From Rhodocaloribacter litoris (GTDB lineage Bacteria; Bacteroidota; Rhodothermia; Rhodothermales; ISCAR-4553), in the NCBI RefSeq assembly GCF_011682235.2, contig NZ_CP076718.1, forward strand, positions 1,764,033 through 1,828,032: a DNA stretch of 64,000 nt, written 5' to 3'. The stretch's first letter is position 1. The number at the start of each line of letters is the position of its first letter. Shown in pieces: positions 22,479 to 31,699 of this stretch. Made by a program: the position numbers and the translations under genes. The notes below the pieces were generated by a model. The model had not been told where the DNA came from. It saw only the letters and a program-made list of their open reading frames with translations, and ran no database searches.

Positions 22479-25400
22479 TCAGAGCAGGTCGAGCTGGATC
22501 CGCTTCTTCACGACGGCGAACTTGAGCACCTTTTCCCCGACGCCCGGCACCTCCACGTGGATGAGGTAGATGCCGCTGGCGATCGGCAGGGCTTCGTCCG
22601 TCTGCAGATCCCAGTTGACGAACGTCGTCTCGGGACTGCGTTTTTCGATCGTCTTGATCAGCGTACCGCTGAGGGTGAAGATGCGGATCGTGGCACGGCC
22701 CGGCAGGTTGGTGATGCGTACCACGTCGTTGAGGTTACTGACCTCGTAGGTCGAGGCGCCTTTGTAGGGGTTCGGCACGATGGTGATCGCCTCGAGGGCG
22801 TTTTCCAGCACCGAGGCCACCCCGCGCTGCGCACCGAAGCCTTCGGTGCTGAAGGTGAAGACGTCGCCCGGGAGGTTCGGCTTGGTCGTCAGGAAACGCA
22901 CCACCGTGCCGGCCCCCAGGTCACCCGGATGACGCACGTTCGGGTCCCCCGTGGCATCGTCGAAGATGATGCGCTGGATCGGACGACCCAGCCCGAAGGC
23001 AATCAGATCCTCGATGGCACCGCCCGTCGCGTCGAAGGCGTTCGGGCAGCCGTTCGGGTCGGCATCGACGAGCGGCTTGACCACCGCTTCGAAGTCCTCA
23101 TACGTCGTCGTCGGGTAGTACGCATAGACGCGGTCCGTAGCGCCGTTGGTACCCGAGGCGAAGAAGGGACTGGGCAGCTCACCGTAGGCGAACTCGCACT
23201 CGCCTGCGTTGTCCGAGAAGAGGTTCGGGATCATCCGCACGTCGTCGCTCGGATCGTTCTCCCCGAAGGCCCCGACCGGACCGATGTCCCACACCTCGAA
23301 CGGCACCCAGATGGCATTGCCGGTGGTGAAGGGATGGTAGGCATAGGAGCCCGTCTCGGTGAAGCGGATCTCGAAGTCGTTCGGCGCATAGTTGCCGATC
23401 ACGGCTTCCGGCCCGGCGCCCTGGTGGTACATGACGTACTGGCCGGTGCCGTTGAAGGAGGGGTAGAGCCAGTTGCCGCCGACCTCGGCACAGCCGAACG
23501 TGGAGACGGCACCCGGGCCGCAGGGGTCGAACCCGCCGGGGCCGACGATCTCGATGAAGGCCCACTCTTCGGCGCCCGGCTCGATGTCCAGCGGGCCGGG
23601 TTCAGGTCCCTGCACGTTGAACGAAAGCCCGTCGGCCGTGAAGACCGCCCGGCGCTGGGGCGCCGCCTTGCCCGTCCGGGTGATGGCTCCGTTCGGGCCG
23701 GTACCGCCGTCGAAGATCTTGTCCGATCCGCGGTAGATGTCGTAGGTGGTCACCGTCGCGGCCACTTTGGCGGCCGGCAACGGGCGCTGCTGCGCGAGCG
23801 GGCCGTTGGCCTCTTCCGGCAGGTCCTCGACCTGCACCGTCCGCGTCTTGGCGGGCAGTTCGGCGGAGTAGAACTCGACGCGGTACGTGGCATCGACGAC
23901 GGCCGCCGGGTCGATCACGTCGGCCGAGACGATGCCGCCGCCTTTTCCGGCGGTGCGTTCGGCCGAGAAGTCCGGCTCGGCGGCACTGGCCACGGCGGCG
24001 AGGGCTGCATCGGCCAGCACGGTGCCGCCGTCCCGGGCATCGACGCGCGAGGGAACGACCGTCACGGTCGTCATCGGGCTCGGGAAGATCTTGTTGACAT
24101 CGGTCTCCGGGTCATAGGCGAAGGCCTGCACCCCGAAGTAGTATTCGGTGTAGTTGGTCAGGTTGTCCACCTTGAGCGAATGCTGGATGCCGGTGTCGTT
24201 GAGGCCCGGCGCGCCGAAGAACGTCAGCCCGTTCGGCAGGGACTCCAGCGTGTGCTGTTCCACGACGCCGTTCTGGACGTCGAAGATGGCGATCTGCCGG
24301 GCGTCGCTCAGCTTGAACTCGGCCGTCGGGAACTGGTAGACGCGATACCCCTCGAACGTGTAGGTGCTGCCGAGCGGGTTCTCCGCCTGATAGCTTTCGA
24401 GGTAGTTGTTGTCAGTCGGCAGGTTGGTCCACTTCAGGATGACCGAACCGTCGAGCTGCGTCACCGAAACGCGCGGGGCATTCGGCGGCGAGGGCAGCTG
24501 GAAGTTCGCGTCGAAGGCGGCCTGGGCCAGGGCGTCGGCGTCGCGCATCTTGGCGACGGAGTCCAGGTTGTCGGCACCGAAGCCGGTCACGATGCCATAG
24601 ACGATCTCCTGCACGTCGCCGGGGTTCATCGTGAAGGGCCCGGTGGACATGAGGAAGCGGCGGTCGCTCGGCGGGTTGGGAGTGCCGTTGCCGTCGATGT
24701 TGAACTCGCTCCAGTAGGCCTTCGTGACCGGGTCGCCCGGGTACATGAAGTTGGCCGTCTGGGCGCAGTTGTTCGGGTTGAAGCCGTTGCCCCCGAAGCA
24801 CATGCGCGAGCCATCCTGCCAGATCCCCCGGAGGTAATTATACCAGTCGGAGGTCAGGTCACGGGGGTTGCCGAACTCGGATGAGTCATTGTTATAGTAG
24901 AGGAAGCGCGTCATTTTCAGACGCGTTTTGTTCTCGTGGACGGTGCCGTCCGGGTCGGTCCACGTCTGCCCCGGCGCATCGACGAGCGGCCCCTGGAAGA
25001 AGTCGTAGCCGGTCGCGGGCGGGGCTTCGCCGTAGCCGTCGGAGCCTTCGTCGTCGTTGTCGGCGTTGTAGACGAAGCCCAGGCCGAGCGTGGTGTCGCT
25101 GCCGACGTAGTCGTCGGTGGCGTTGCCGAGGTCGGGGTCGGACCAGATGCCGAACCAGGTGTCGGTCATCGGGGCCTTGCCCTTGTAGATGAGCTTGTAC
25201 TTGTAGAAGGTGGTGTTGCCCAGGTCACCGGCCAGGTTGAAGGCGAAGGCCGAGACCTGCACTTCCAGGCCCATGGCGGGCGTTCCGGTGGTGCCGTGCG
25301 TGTTGCCGACGTCGTTCATGACCCACCAGGCCATCTGGTCGCCCAGGATGTCCGGGCGGTCCCCGTCGGCGACGTTGTAGACACCGTCGCCGTTGGCGTC

Positions 25401-25883
25401 GATGAAGGGGGCGCCCAGGTCGGCCGGCCACTCGGCGATGTCGGCCGTGGGCGGAACGCCTTCATCGAGGGCCTGGATCTCCGCCCGGCTGACCTTCCAG
25501 ATGCGGTCGTAGCGGGAGCAGTTGCCGTCGCCGGGCAGCTCGCCGTCTTCGGTGAGCGGGCCGGGCCAGAACTCCCAGCGGGCGTAGTCGGCCGCCGCAG
25601 CGCGGAGCTGCCCGTTGACGAGGCCGCCGATCCAGATGCCCGAGGCGAAGATGGCGTTGGGGGTGATGGGCTGCCCTTCCGGGGCTTTGGGGATGTTGTA
25701 GACGTTACCGGCGCCTTTCCAGAAAAGGCCTCCCATGTTGAAAAGGCGTGCCCGGACGTTGTTGATGTCCAGGTCGGTGGTGGCACTCCCGAGCTCACAG
25801 CTGCCCGTGGTCTGGGCGGCTGCCGGGGTGCTCCAGACGAGCCCGAGCACGACGAGCAGGAGTAACGGTTTATAGGTTCGCAT
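22479..25883 (-). CDS. Large secreted protein with putative type IX C-terminal sorting domain
   Basis: From ATG 25883 (MRTYKPLLLLVVLGLVWSTPAAAQ) with GGAGGTAG four bases upstream, 1134 residues. The signal peptide is cleaved near AAAQ. The body is Asp/Gly-rich with calcium-type loops (DANGDGVYNVADGDRPD). A fibronectin III-like segment lies in the middle (PNAPRVSVTQLDGSVILKW). The last 90 residues (ITIVPNPYKGASTYEVSN...IASGIYLIHVEVPG...LKFAVVKK) match the pattern of type A sorting/FlgD-like domains. It is probably exported through the type IX system and held on the surface. The ligand or role is not known. Operon: receptor upstream, PorV-like downstream. Confidence 0.8.
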   Translation of the reverse strand: MRTYKPLLLLVVLGLVWSTPAAAQTTGSCELGSATTDLDINNVRARLFNMGGLFWKGAGNVYNIPKAPEGQPITPNAIFASGIWIGGLVNGQLRAAAADYARWEFWPGPLTEDGELPGDGNCSRYDRIWKVSRAEIQALDEGVPPTADIAEWPADLGAPFIDANGDGVYNVADGDRPDILGDQMAWWVMNDVGNTHGTTGTPAMGLEVQVSAFAFNLAGDLGNTTFYKYKLIYKGKAPMTDTWFGIWSDPDLGNATDDYVGSDTTLGLGFVYNADNDDEGSDGYGEAPPATGYDFFQGPLVDAPGQTWTDPDGTVHENKTRLKMTRFLYYNNDSSEFGNPRDLTSDWYNYLRGIWQDGSRMCFGGNGFNPNNCAQTANFMYPGDPVTKAYWSEFNIDGNGTPNPPSDRRFLMSTGPFTMNPGDVQEIVYGIVTGFGADNLDSVAKMRDADALAQAAFDANFQLPSPPNAPRVSVTQLDGSVILKWTNLPTDNNYLESYQAENPLGSTYTFEGYRVYQFPTAEFKLSDARQIAIFDVQNGVVEQHTLESLPNGLTFFGAPGLNDTGIQHSLKVDNLTNYTEYYFGVQAFAYDPETDVNKIFPSPMTTVTVVPSRVDARDGGTVLADAALAAVASAAEPDFSAERTAGKGGGIVSADVIDPAAVVDATYRVEFYSAELPAKTRTVQVEDLPEEANGPLAQQRPLPAAKVAATVTTYDIYRGSDKIFDGGTGPNGAITRTGKAAPQRRAVFTADGLSFNVQGPEPGPLDIEPGAEEWAFIEIVGPGGFDPCGPGAVSTFGCAEVGGNWLYPSFNGTGQYVMYHQGAGPEAVIGNYAPNDFEIRFTETGSYAYHPFTTGNAIWVPFEVWDIGPVGAFGENDPSDDVRMIPNLFSDNAGECEFAYGELPSPFFASGTNGATDRVYAYYPTTTYEDFEAVVKPLVDADPNGCPNAFDATGGAIEDLIAFGLGRPIQRIIFDDATGDPNVRHPGDLGAGTVVRFLTTKPNLPGDVFTFSTEGFGAQRGVASVLENALEAITIVPNPYKGASTYEVSNLNDVVRITNLPGRATIRIFTLSGTLIKTIEKRSPETTFVNWDLQTDEALPIASGIYLIHVEVPGVGEKVLKFAVVKKRIQLDLL

Positions 25884-26027
25884 TCGCGCTACCTCCAAGT
25901 CGATAATTCCTTTGTGGCGTCAACGGGATCCGGTGCGGCACGGCAGGCCGGGCGGGCAGGCCGTGGGAAGAGGGTCTCCCGGCGGCCTGCCGCACCGCAA
26001 CCGGCGGACACGGGTTCGCAGTTCAGC

Positions 26028-29000
26028 CTAGAAGTTCAGACGGAATCCGAGGCGGGTCTGGCGCGGGATCCCGTAGTTGAACGGATCACGCAGGCGGAAC
26101 TGGTAATACATCCGTCCGGACGAGCCCGGCGGGAATTCGGCCAGGCCGTCGTCGGTCTCCAGGTATCCGTCGTTGTCGGGGTCCCCCGTGGCCGGCCAGA
26201 CGTCCAGCACGTTGTCCTGGTCGAGCAGGTTTTCGATCCACAGGAATGCAGTGAGGGTCGTCCGGTCGTTGAGCCTGAACTGGCGGTCGAGGCGCAGGTT
26301 GATCAGCGTCGTCGTGGGGAGGTTCTCGCCGTTGATTTCGCCCTTGAGCCCGGTCAGGCGCACGGGTGCGTGCCGCGGGTAGGGTGCGAGCAGGCGGGAG
26401 TAGGGCTGGCCGCTCTTGAGCGAGCCGATGATGTTGACGCCGAAGTTCTCGAGCAGCTTGCTGCCGAAGATCGTCGGTCCTTCCCCTGCGCCGAGCCGGT
26501 AGTCCAGCGTCACGTGGGCGGTGTGCCGGCGGTCGAAGTCCAGCGGGCTGAGGAAGTTGGGGACGATCGGGTTGGCCTCGCGCAGCCAGAAGATGTTCGA
26601 CGTCGTGGTCGCATCGGAGCCGGTACCGCGGGCCACCGAGAACGTGTAGGAGACGTTGAGCGCCACCCCGCCGGTGCGACGCAGGTCGAACTCGAACTCG
26701 GCCCCCTTGACCGTCCCGAAGTCCACGTTCTGGAACGTGCTGTAGTTGTTCGGGAAGACGTTCTTGAGGGCACGGAGCTGGATCAGGTCTTTGATCTGCC
26801 GGAAGAAGCCGGAGATCTGGATGGCCGCGCGCGCGCCCAGGCGCTGCCGGAAGCCCAGCTCATACTCGATCGTCTTCTGCGGCTTCAGGTTCGGATTGCC
26901 GATGCTGCCGCTGGAAGCCAGCCGGCTCTGGAACATGTCCAGCGTGGCGATCTGCCGCGTCGTCGGCCGCTGCGTCAGCACGTCGTAGTGGGCGAAGAAC
27001 AGGGCCTGGTCCGTCACCGGGAACGTGACGCCGATGCGCGGCTGGAAGTTGACCTGCGGGTCGTAGTCCGTGAAGACCTCCTCGTAGAGCTGGTTCCGCT
27101 CGAAGCCGTCGCGGAGCTGCGGCGTTCCGCGCGTGACGACTTCCGTCGCTCCGACGACCTGCCCGTTCCGGTTGTAGAAGGTGCCGTTCAGGTCACGGTA
27201 GCCGACGACGCGATCGGGCGAGGAGCAGTCCCCGTTGGTGCAGTAGACGGCAAAGTCGCCGCCGATGTTTTCGGGCGCACCGCCGACGTCGGCCACCCGC
27301 CTGATCGGCACCAGGGCGTACGGATCGCGCAGGACGCGCTGGTTGTTGTCGAAGACGTCCACGCGGACGCCGACCTGCAGCACGATGTCGCGGAATTCGA
27401 CCTTGTCCGAGATATAGCCCGCGTAGTAGATCGGCTCGTAGGGGGCAATGTTGAAGGCCGAGTTGCCGACGGCGTTCTGATCGCCGGTGGTGTAGGCCCG
27501 CAGGTCCTCGCTGTCGACCTCCTGGAGGCCGCGATAGTCGTACCCGTAATAGGTAATCCCACCGATCTCGTCAAGCACGGAGAACTGGAAGTCATCCCAG
27601 CGGGAGACCGCCTTTTCCACATCGCCTTCGATGTCGCCGTCGTCGTAGAAGCGGGCCAGCGACTGGGCGCCCGAGAAGTTGAAGACCGGCACCTCATAGT
27701 AACGCTGCGTCCGCTTTTCATACTCGCCGCCGAACTCGATCTGGTGGATGCCCAGCTGCGTGGTCACGTTGGCCGAGAAGCGGAGCTGCTCGCTCCGGCC
27801 CTTGCTGAAGCCCGAGCCCACGGCGCCCGGCTGTGCGAACTGCGACGCCACACCCGAAAGCCCCGGGAAGGTCCCGTCTTCGAACTGCTGCACGAAAACG
27901 GCCGTGTCGGGCGTGCCGTCCCCGTCGGTATCCTCGAGGCGATCGAACTGGCGGTAGCGGGCGGCGACGGCGTTGTTCGGGTGATCGATGTCGCCGTAGA
28001 AGAGCACGTCGCGGATGTCGTCGCTGAAGCCGTTCTGCCAGTTGGCGAACTTGTAGTTGGTGTAGTCTACCTGCAACTGGTAGAACGTGGCCGCCGAGAG
28101 GTAGTGCGTCCAGTTCAGGTACACCCGGCTCGTCTGCTGCGATCCCTGGCCGCTGTTGTGCGGGCTGAAGATCGAGCGCTGCAGGCTGTAGCTCTCATAA
28201 TCCCGGTCGACGTACTGCCCCCCCAGGCGAATACGCACCGACCTGCTCGGGCTGAAGCTGACGTTGCCGTTGAGGTTCAGGTTCTTGTTCTCGGCGTTGC
28301 GCCGGGCGTTACGGAACTCGAAGTCGTCCTCCGTAAAGAAACGCGTCACCGAGACCGGGTCATAGTTGAGCACCGATTCGCCCTCACCCAGGCCAAGCTG
28401 CGCATTCAGGTCGGCGAGGCTCACCCGGGCCTCCCCGTTCTGGCCCAGCTCGAAGGCCGACACCGGCACGGCCCGCACGTTCCCACTGGCATCCTGAATC
28501 TGGATGGCCTCGGGCACGTTCTGGATCGCCTCCAGGCGGTCATCCGGCAACTGCGGCGTCGGGATGGCACGCGGGTTGGCGTCATACTCCGACTGGTACT
28601 CCGCCGACAGGAAGAAGCTGACCTTCTCCCCGGCGACCGGGCCTCCGATCGCGACCGAGCCGAGGTTGTACTCGTAGTCGTCGAAGAACTGCGACGTGAT
28701 GCCCTCGGCCGAGCCGAAGAAACGGCTCGCACCGCCCTTGGTCGACACCGAGATCACGCCGCCCATGGCGTCGCCGTATTTGGCCGGCAGCCCGCCGATG
28801 AGCATCTCCTGTTCGGCAATGGCCTGCTGGGCAACCCCCAGGTTCCCGACAACCTTCACGCCGTCGACGTAGTAGACGACCTCTTCATCACGCCCGCCGC
28901 GGATGTTGAGGGTGGAGGAGCCTTCGTTGGACACCACGCCGGCCTGCAGCGAGGCCACGGTGGCCACACCACGCACGGGCAGGTTCTGGAGCTCCTCCCC

Positions 29001-29399
29001 CGTCACCACGCGCGGCGCACCGAGGGCGTCCTTCTGGATGAGCGGGCGCTCGTACTCGACGACGATCTCGTCGAGTTCCACACCCGGCCGGAGCGCAAAG
29101 TTGAGCTCGCGCGTATAGCCGGCGTTGACCTCCACACCGGTCTGGGTGACGGTCTGATAGCCGACGAACGAAACCTGCACGTCGTACTCACCCACCGGCA
29201 CGCCGAGCAGCAGGTACTGGCCGTCGACGTCCGTAATGGTCCCGAACTGCGTGCCCACCAGCACGACGCTGGCTCCCGGCAGCGGGTCACCGGTTTCGGC
29301 ATCGGTGACGACACCGGTCAACTTACCGGTATTCTGCGCCAGGGCGAGCATCGGCGTAATGAGCACCAGCAGCACAAGCGTGCCCCATTTACGTAACAT
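26028..29399 (-). CDS. TonB-dependent outer-membrane receptor with CarboxypepD_reg-like domain
   Basis: A gated outer-membrane importer, 1123 residues from ATG 29399; the textbook Shine-Dalgarno GAGGAGG eight bases upstream decides this start. A signal peptide (LVLLVLITPMLALAQ) is followed by a CarboxypepD_reg-like beta-sandwich (GKLTGVVTDAETGDPLPGAS), a plug domain (TLNIRGGRDEEVVYYVDGVKV; PAKYGDAMGGVISVSTKGG) and a 22-strand barrel ending RLGFRLNF. No SusD-like partner follows; instead come a secreted protein and a PorV-like barrel, an arrangement of paired receptor and type IX cargo. A sigma-70-like promoter lies 345 nt upstream. Confidence 0.92.
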   Translation of the reverse strand: MLRKWGTLVLLVLITPMLALAQNTGKLTGVVTDAETGDPLPGASVVLVGTQFGTITDVDGQYLLLGVPVGEYDVQVSFVGYQTVTQTGVEVNAGYTRELNFALRPGVELDEIVVEYERPLIQKDALGAPRVVTGEELQNLPVRGVATVASLQAGVVSNEGSSTLNIRGGRDEEVVYYVDGVKVVGNLGVAQQAIAEQEMLIGGLPAKYGDAMGGVISVSTKGGASRFFGSAEGITSQFFDDYEYNLGSVAIGGPVAGEKVSFFLSAEYQSEYDANPRAIPTPQLPDDRLEAIQNVPEAIQIQDASGNVRAVPVSAFELGQNGEARVSLADLNAQLGLGEGESVLNYDPVSVTRFFTEDDFEFRNARRNAENKNLNLNGNVSFSPSRSVRIRLGGQYVDRDYESYSLQRSIFSPHNSGQGSQQTSRVYLNWTHYLSAATFYQLQVDYTNYKFANWQNGFSDDIRDVLFYGDIDHPNNAVAARYRQFDRLEDTDGDGTPDTAVFVQQFEDGTFPGLSGVASQFAQPGAVGSGFSKGRSEQLRFSANVTTQLGIHQIEFGGEYEKRTQRYYEVPVFNFSGAQSLARFYDDGDIEGDVEKAVSRWDDFQFSVLDEIGGITYYGYDYRGLQEVDSEDLRAYTTGDQNAVGNSAFNIAPYEPIYYAGYISDKVEFRDIVLQVGVRVDVFDNNQRVLRDPYALVPIRRVADVGGAPENIGGDFAVYCTNGDCSSPDRVVGYRDLNGTFYNRNGQVVGATEVVTRGTPQLRDGFERNQLYEEVFTDYDPQVNFQPRIGVTFPVTDQALFFAHYDVLTQRPTTRQIATLDMFQSRLASSGSIGNPNLKPQKTIEYELGFRQRLGARAAIQISGFFRQIKDLIQLRALKNVFPNNYSTFQNVDFGTVKGAEFEFDLRRTGGVALNVSYTFSVARGTGSDATTTSNIFWLREANPIVPNFLSPLDFDRRHTAHVTLDYRLGAGEGPTIFGSKLLENFGVNIIGSLKSGQPYSRLLAPYPRHAPVRLTGLKGEINGENLPTTTLINLRLDRQFRLNDRTTLTAFLWIENLLDQDNVLDVWPATGDPDNDGYLETDDGLAEFPPGSSGRMYYQFRLRDPFNYGIPRQTRLGFRLNF

Positions 29400-29463
29400 A
29401 ATGCTACCTCCTCTGGTGATGTGTGGCTTCGAACGGGAACTGCCCGTAGGCCGACCGGACACA

Positions 29464-29500
29464 ACCCGTCCACGGGTATGTTAAGCGTATAACACTTAAC
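29464..29500 (-). promoter_or_regulatory. Two palindromes in the receptor leader (operator or RNA hairpins)
   Basis: ACCCG/CGGGT (29464..29468 and 29473..29477) and GTTAAG/CTTAAC (29480..29485 and 29495..29500) form adjacent dyads. In the minus-strand RNA the second makes a nine-pair stem with one G-U pair and a three-base loop. No U-tract follows, so it is not a simple terminator; a repressor site or a leader hairpin is more likely. Confidence 0.45.
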
Positions 29501-29743
29501 CGGGTATTACCTGGCGTAAAGCACACCCGGCTGCGCCACCCTCAACATACGGGGGCCGCACCCGGAACACCTCCCTACGGCCCGACCAGACACACGCGCC
29601 ACCGGGCCGCGCACTGACCCGGAAAACCGGCGCGCTCTGGCAAACAGCGTCTTACGAAAGGTGCGGGGGGATGGAAAAGCCGTAGCGAAGGTTCGGATCG
29701 TGTGCCTTACGGTCGGTTCATGGGTTCTTCGTTTCGGTGTGGC

Positions 29744-29772
29744 AATATATTGGGGTGCACAACTTTTGTCAA
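29744..29772 (-). promoter_or_regulatory. Sigma-70-like promoter of the receptor operon
   Basis: On the minus strand a perfect TTGACA (29767..29772) is separated by 17 nt from TATATT (29744..29749). Predicted start near 29737 leaves an untranslated leader of about 340 nt before the receptor ATG. A 6-bp hairpin (29783..29803) just upstream may be the end of the serA transcript. Confidence 0.75.
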
Positions 29773-29831
29773 GGGAATGCTGCGTCCCCTGTGGGCAGGG
29801 ACGTCGTTTTGCACATCCCGTGCAGGCCCGC

Positions 29832-31421
29832 TCAGACATAGATCAGGTGCACGTCTTCGACCCCCTCGAGCGCGGCGATGCGGCGCAGCACCTCCGGCGG
29901 CACCGCCTCGTCCACGCTGATGGCCGTCAGGGCCATGGCCCCCTTGCCCGTACGCCCGAGCGCCAGCGCCCCGATGTTGATCCCGGCCTCGGCCAGCGCC
30001 CCCCCGACGGAGGCCAGCATGCCGGGCCGGTCCACGTTCCGGTAGAACAGAAGCCAGCCCTCGGCCCGCACCTCGAACCAGAACGCATCGACCCGGACCA
30101 GACGGGGGTCGTCGGCCCCGAAGATGGCACCGGCCACCTCCCGGCGGGTCCGGTCCGTCTCCACGGCCACCTCGATCAGGTTCGTGAAGCTGTCCCGTCC
30201 TGAACGCACCTCGGCCACCACGTCCAGCCCCAGCTCCCCGGCCAGCACCGGGGCGTTGATCAGGTTGACCGGACCGCTCTGCGAGCAGCTCAGCAGGCCC
30301 TTGAGCACCGCAATCTTAAGCACTTCGGCATAACGCTGCGGCACGTCCCCGTGGCACCGGACGACGACGCGGTTCAGGTGTGCTGCGGCCAGTTGCCCGG
30401 CGATCAACCCCAGCTTCTCGGCCAGGCGCAGGTAGGGCTGCACCTCCTGGTGAGCCGCCATGCGGATCGCCATGGCGTTGACCGCCGACGTGACCGGCTC
30501 CCCCCGGAGCGCCCGGATCACCTGCTCGGTGACCTGCCGCGCCACCTTCTGCTGGGCCTCCTCCGTCGAGGCTGCGATGTGCGGCGTGGCCACCACACGC
30601 GGATGCGCGATCAGGCCGGCCAGCGCCGGGGGAGGCGGCTCCTGCGAGTATACGTCGAGCGCCGCCCCGGCCACCTGCCCGTCTTCGAGCGCCGCCAGCA
30701 GCGCCGCCTCGTCGACGATGCCGCCCCGGGCACAGTTGACGATGTACACCCCGCGCTTGCACCGCGCCAGCGCCCCCGCATCCAGCATCCCCCGCGTGGC
30801 CTCGTTGAGCGGCGTGTGGAACGTGATGAAGTCGCTCTTCTCAAAAATTTCGTCGAGCGATACGAGCGTGATGCCCAGCCGCCCGGCCACCTCGGGGGCC
30901 AGCACGGGATCATAGCCGAGCACCGTCATGCCGAAGCCCTGCATGCGCTCCGCCACGGCCCGTCCGATCTTGCCCACGCCGACGATGCCCAGGGTCTTCT
31001 CGTAGAGCTCGGAGCCCTGAAACGACTTCCGGTCCCATTTCCCTTCCCGCAGCGAGGCATTCGCCTGCGGGATGCGGCGTGCCAGCGCCAGCAGCATCGC
31101 CACCGTATGCTCGGCCGTGGAGATGGTGTTGCCGTCGGGCGCGTTGATGACCAGAATGCCGCGCCGGGTGGCGGCCTCCACATCGATGTTGTCCACACCG
31201 ACGCCGGCCCGGCCGATGACTTTCAGGTTCTCGGCGGCCTCGATCAGGTCGGCGCCGATCCGCGTGCCGCTGCGGATGATCCAGCCGTCGGCGCGGGCCG
31301 CGTGCCGCCGCAGCACCTCGGGCGGCTGCTTGAGCTGCACGTCGGCCTCCATCCCGGCCTCCCGCAACATCTCCATGCAGACCGGATCGACGGCATCGGT
31401 GATCAAAATGGTGTGCGACAT
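29832..31421 (-). CDS. serA: D-3-phosphoglycerate dehydrogenase
   Basis: Catalyses the first step of serine synthesis. The 529-residue product is the long (type 1) form: the substrate and NAD domains (VIGRAGVGVDNIDVEAA; the Rossmann motif GIVGVGKIGRAVA; catalytic R, E and H in NCARGGIVDE and ATPHIAAS), then an ASB domain (about residues 320-450) and a C-terminal ACT domain (GWLLFYRNVDRPGMLASVGGAL) for serine feedback. It is divergent from ispH. Just before the ATG is a decamer repeated twice (CCTGATAAAC, 31434..31453). Confidence 0.96.
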   Translation of the reverse strand: MSHTILITDAVDPVCMEMLREAGMEADVQLKQPPEVLRRHAARADGWIIRSGTRIGADLIEAAENLKVIGRAGVGVDNIDVEAATRRGILVINAPDGNTISTAEHTVAMLLALARRIPQANASLREGKWDRKSFQGSELYEKTLGIVGVGKIGRAVAERMQGFGMTVLGYDPVLAPEVAGRLGITLVSLDEIFEKSDFITFHTPLNEATRGMLDAGALARCKRGVYIVNCARGGIVDEAALLAALEDGQVAGAALDVYSQEPPPPALAGLIAHPRVVATPHIAASTEEAQQKVARQVTEQVIRALRGEPVTSAVNAMAIRMAAHQEVQPYLRLAEKLGLIAGQLAAAHLNRVVVRCHGDVPQRYAEVLKIAVLKGLLSCSQSGPVNLINAPVLAGELGLDVVAEVRSGRDSFTNLIEVAVETDRTRREVAGAIFGADDPRLVRVDAFWFEVRAEGWLLFYRNVDRPGMLASVGGALAEAGINIGALALGRTGKGAMALTAISVDEAVPPEVLRRIAALEGVEDVHLIYV

Positions 31422-31699
31422 GGCTTCCCCGCCCCTGATAAACCCTGATAAACAACGTGCCGGTGAATGGGCTAAACTAAATTGAACACCGCCTCCGTGC
31501 GCCCCCGCATTGTGATGAAACGTAGAAAGGCGCGTGACGAAATGGTAAAGGCACCCGGCACACGCCGCCGGGCGAAGGCGGGTTTCAGCCTGCAGGGAAG
31601 CCGGGGGCGGATCGTACCCCGCCCGTACCTTCCTCGAACCTCCCCCCTGCGTGCCGCGTTAGACGCCCCGCTCCGGCCCGCCAAGAAGCACCCCCGAAC

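Noticed and set aside
21330..24884. Very long plus-strand open frames opposite the PorV-like, secreted-protein and receptor genes (also 25914..29396)
   Set aside because: They are mirror readings of minus-strand genes that have signal peptides, ribosome-binding sites, a promoter and a terminator; the plus-strand products show no domain.
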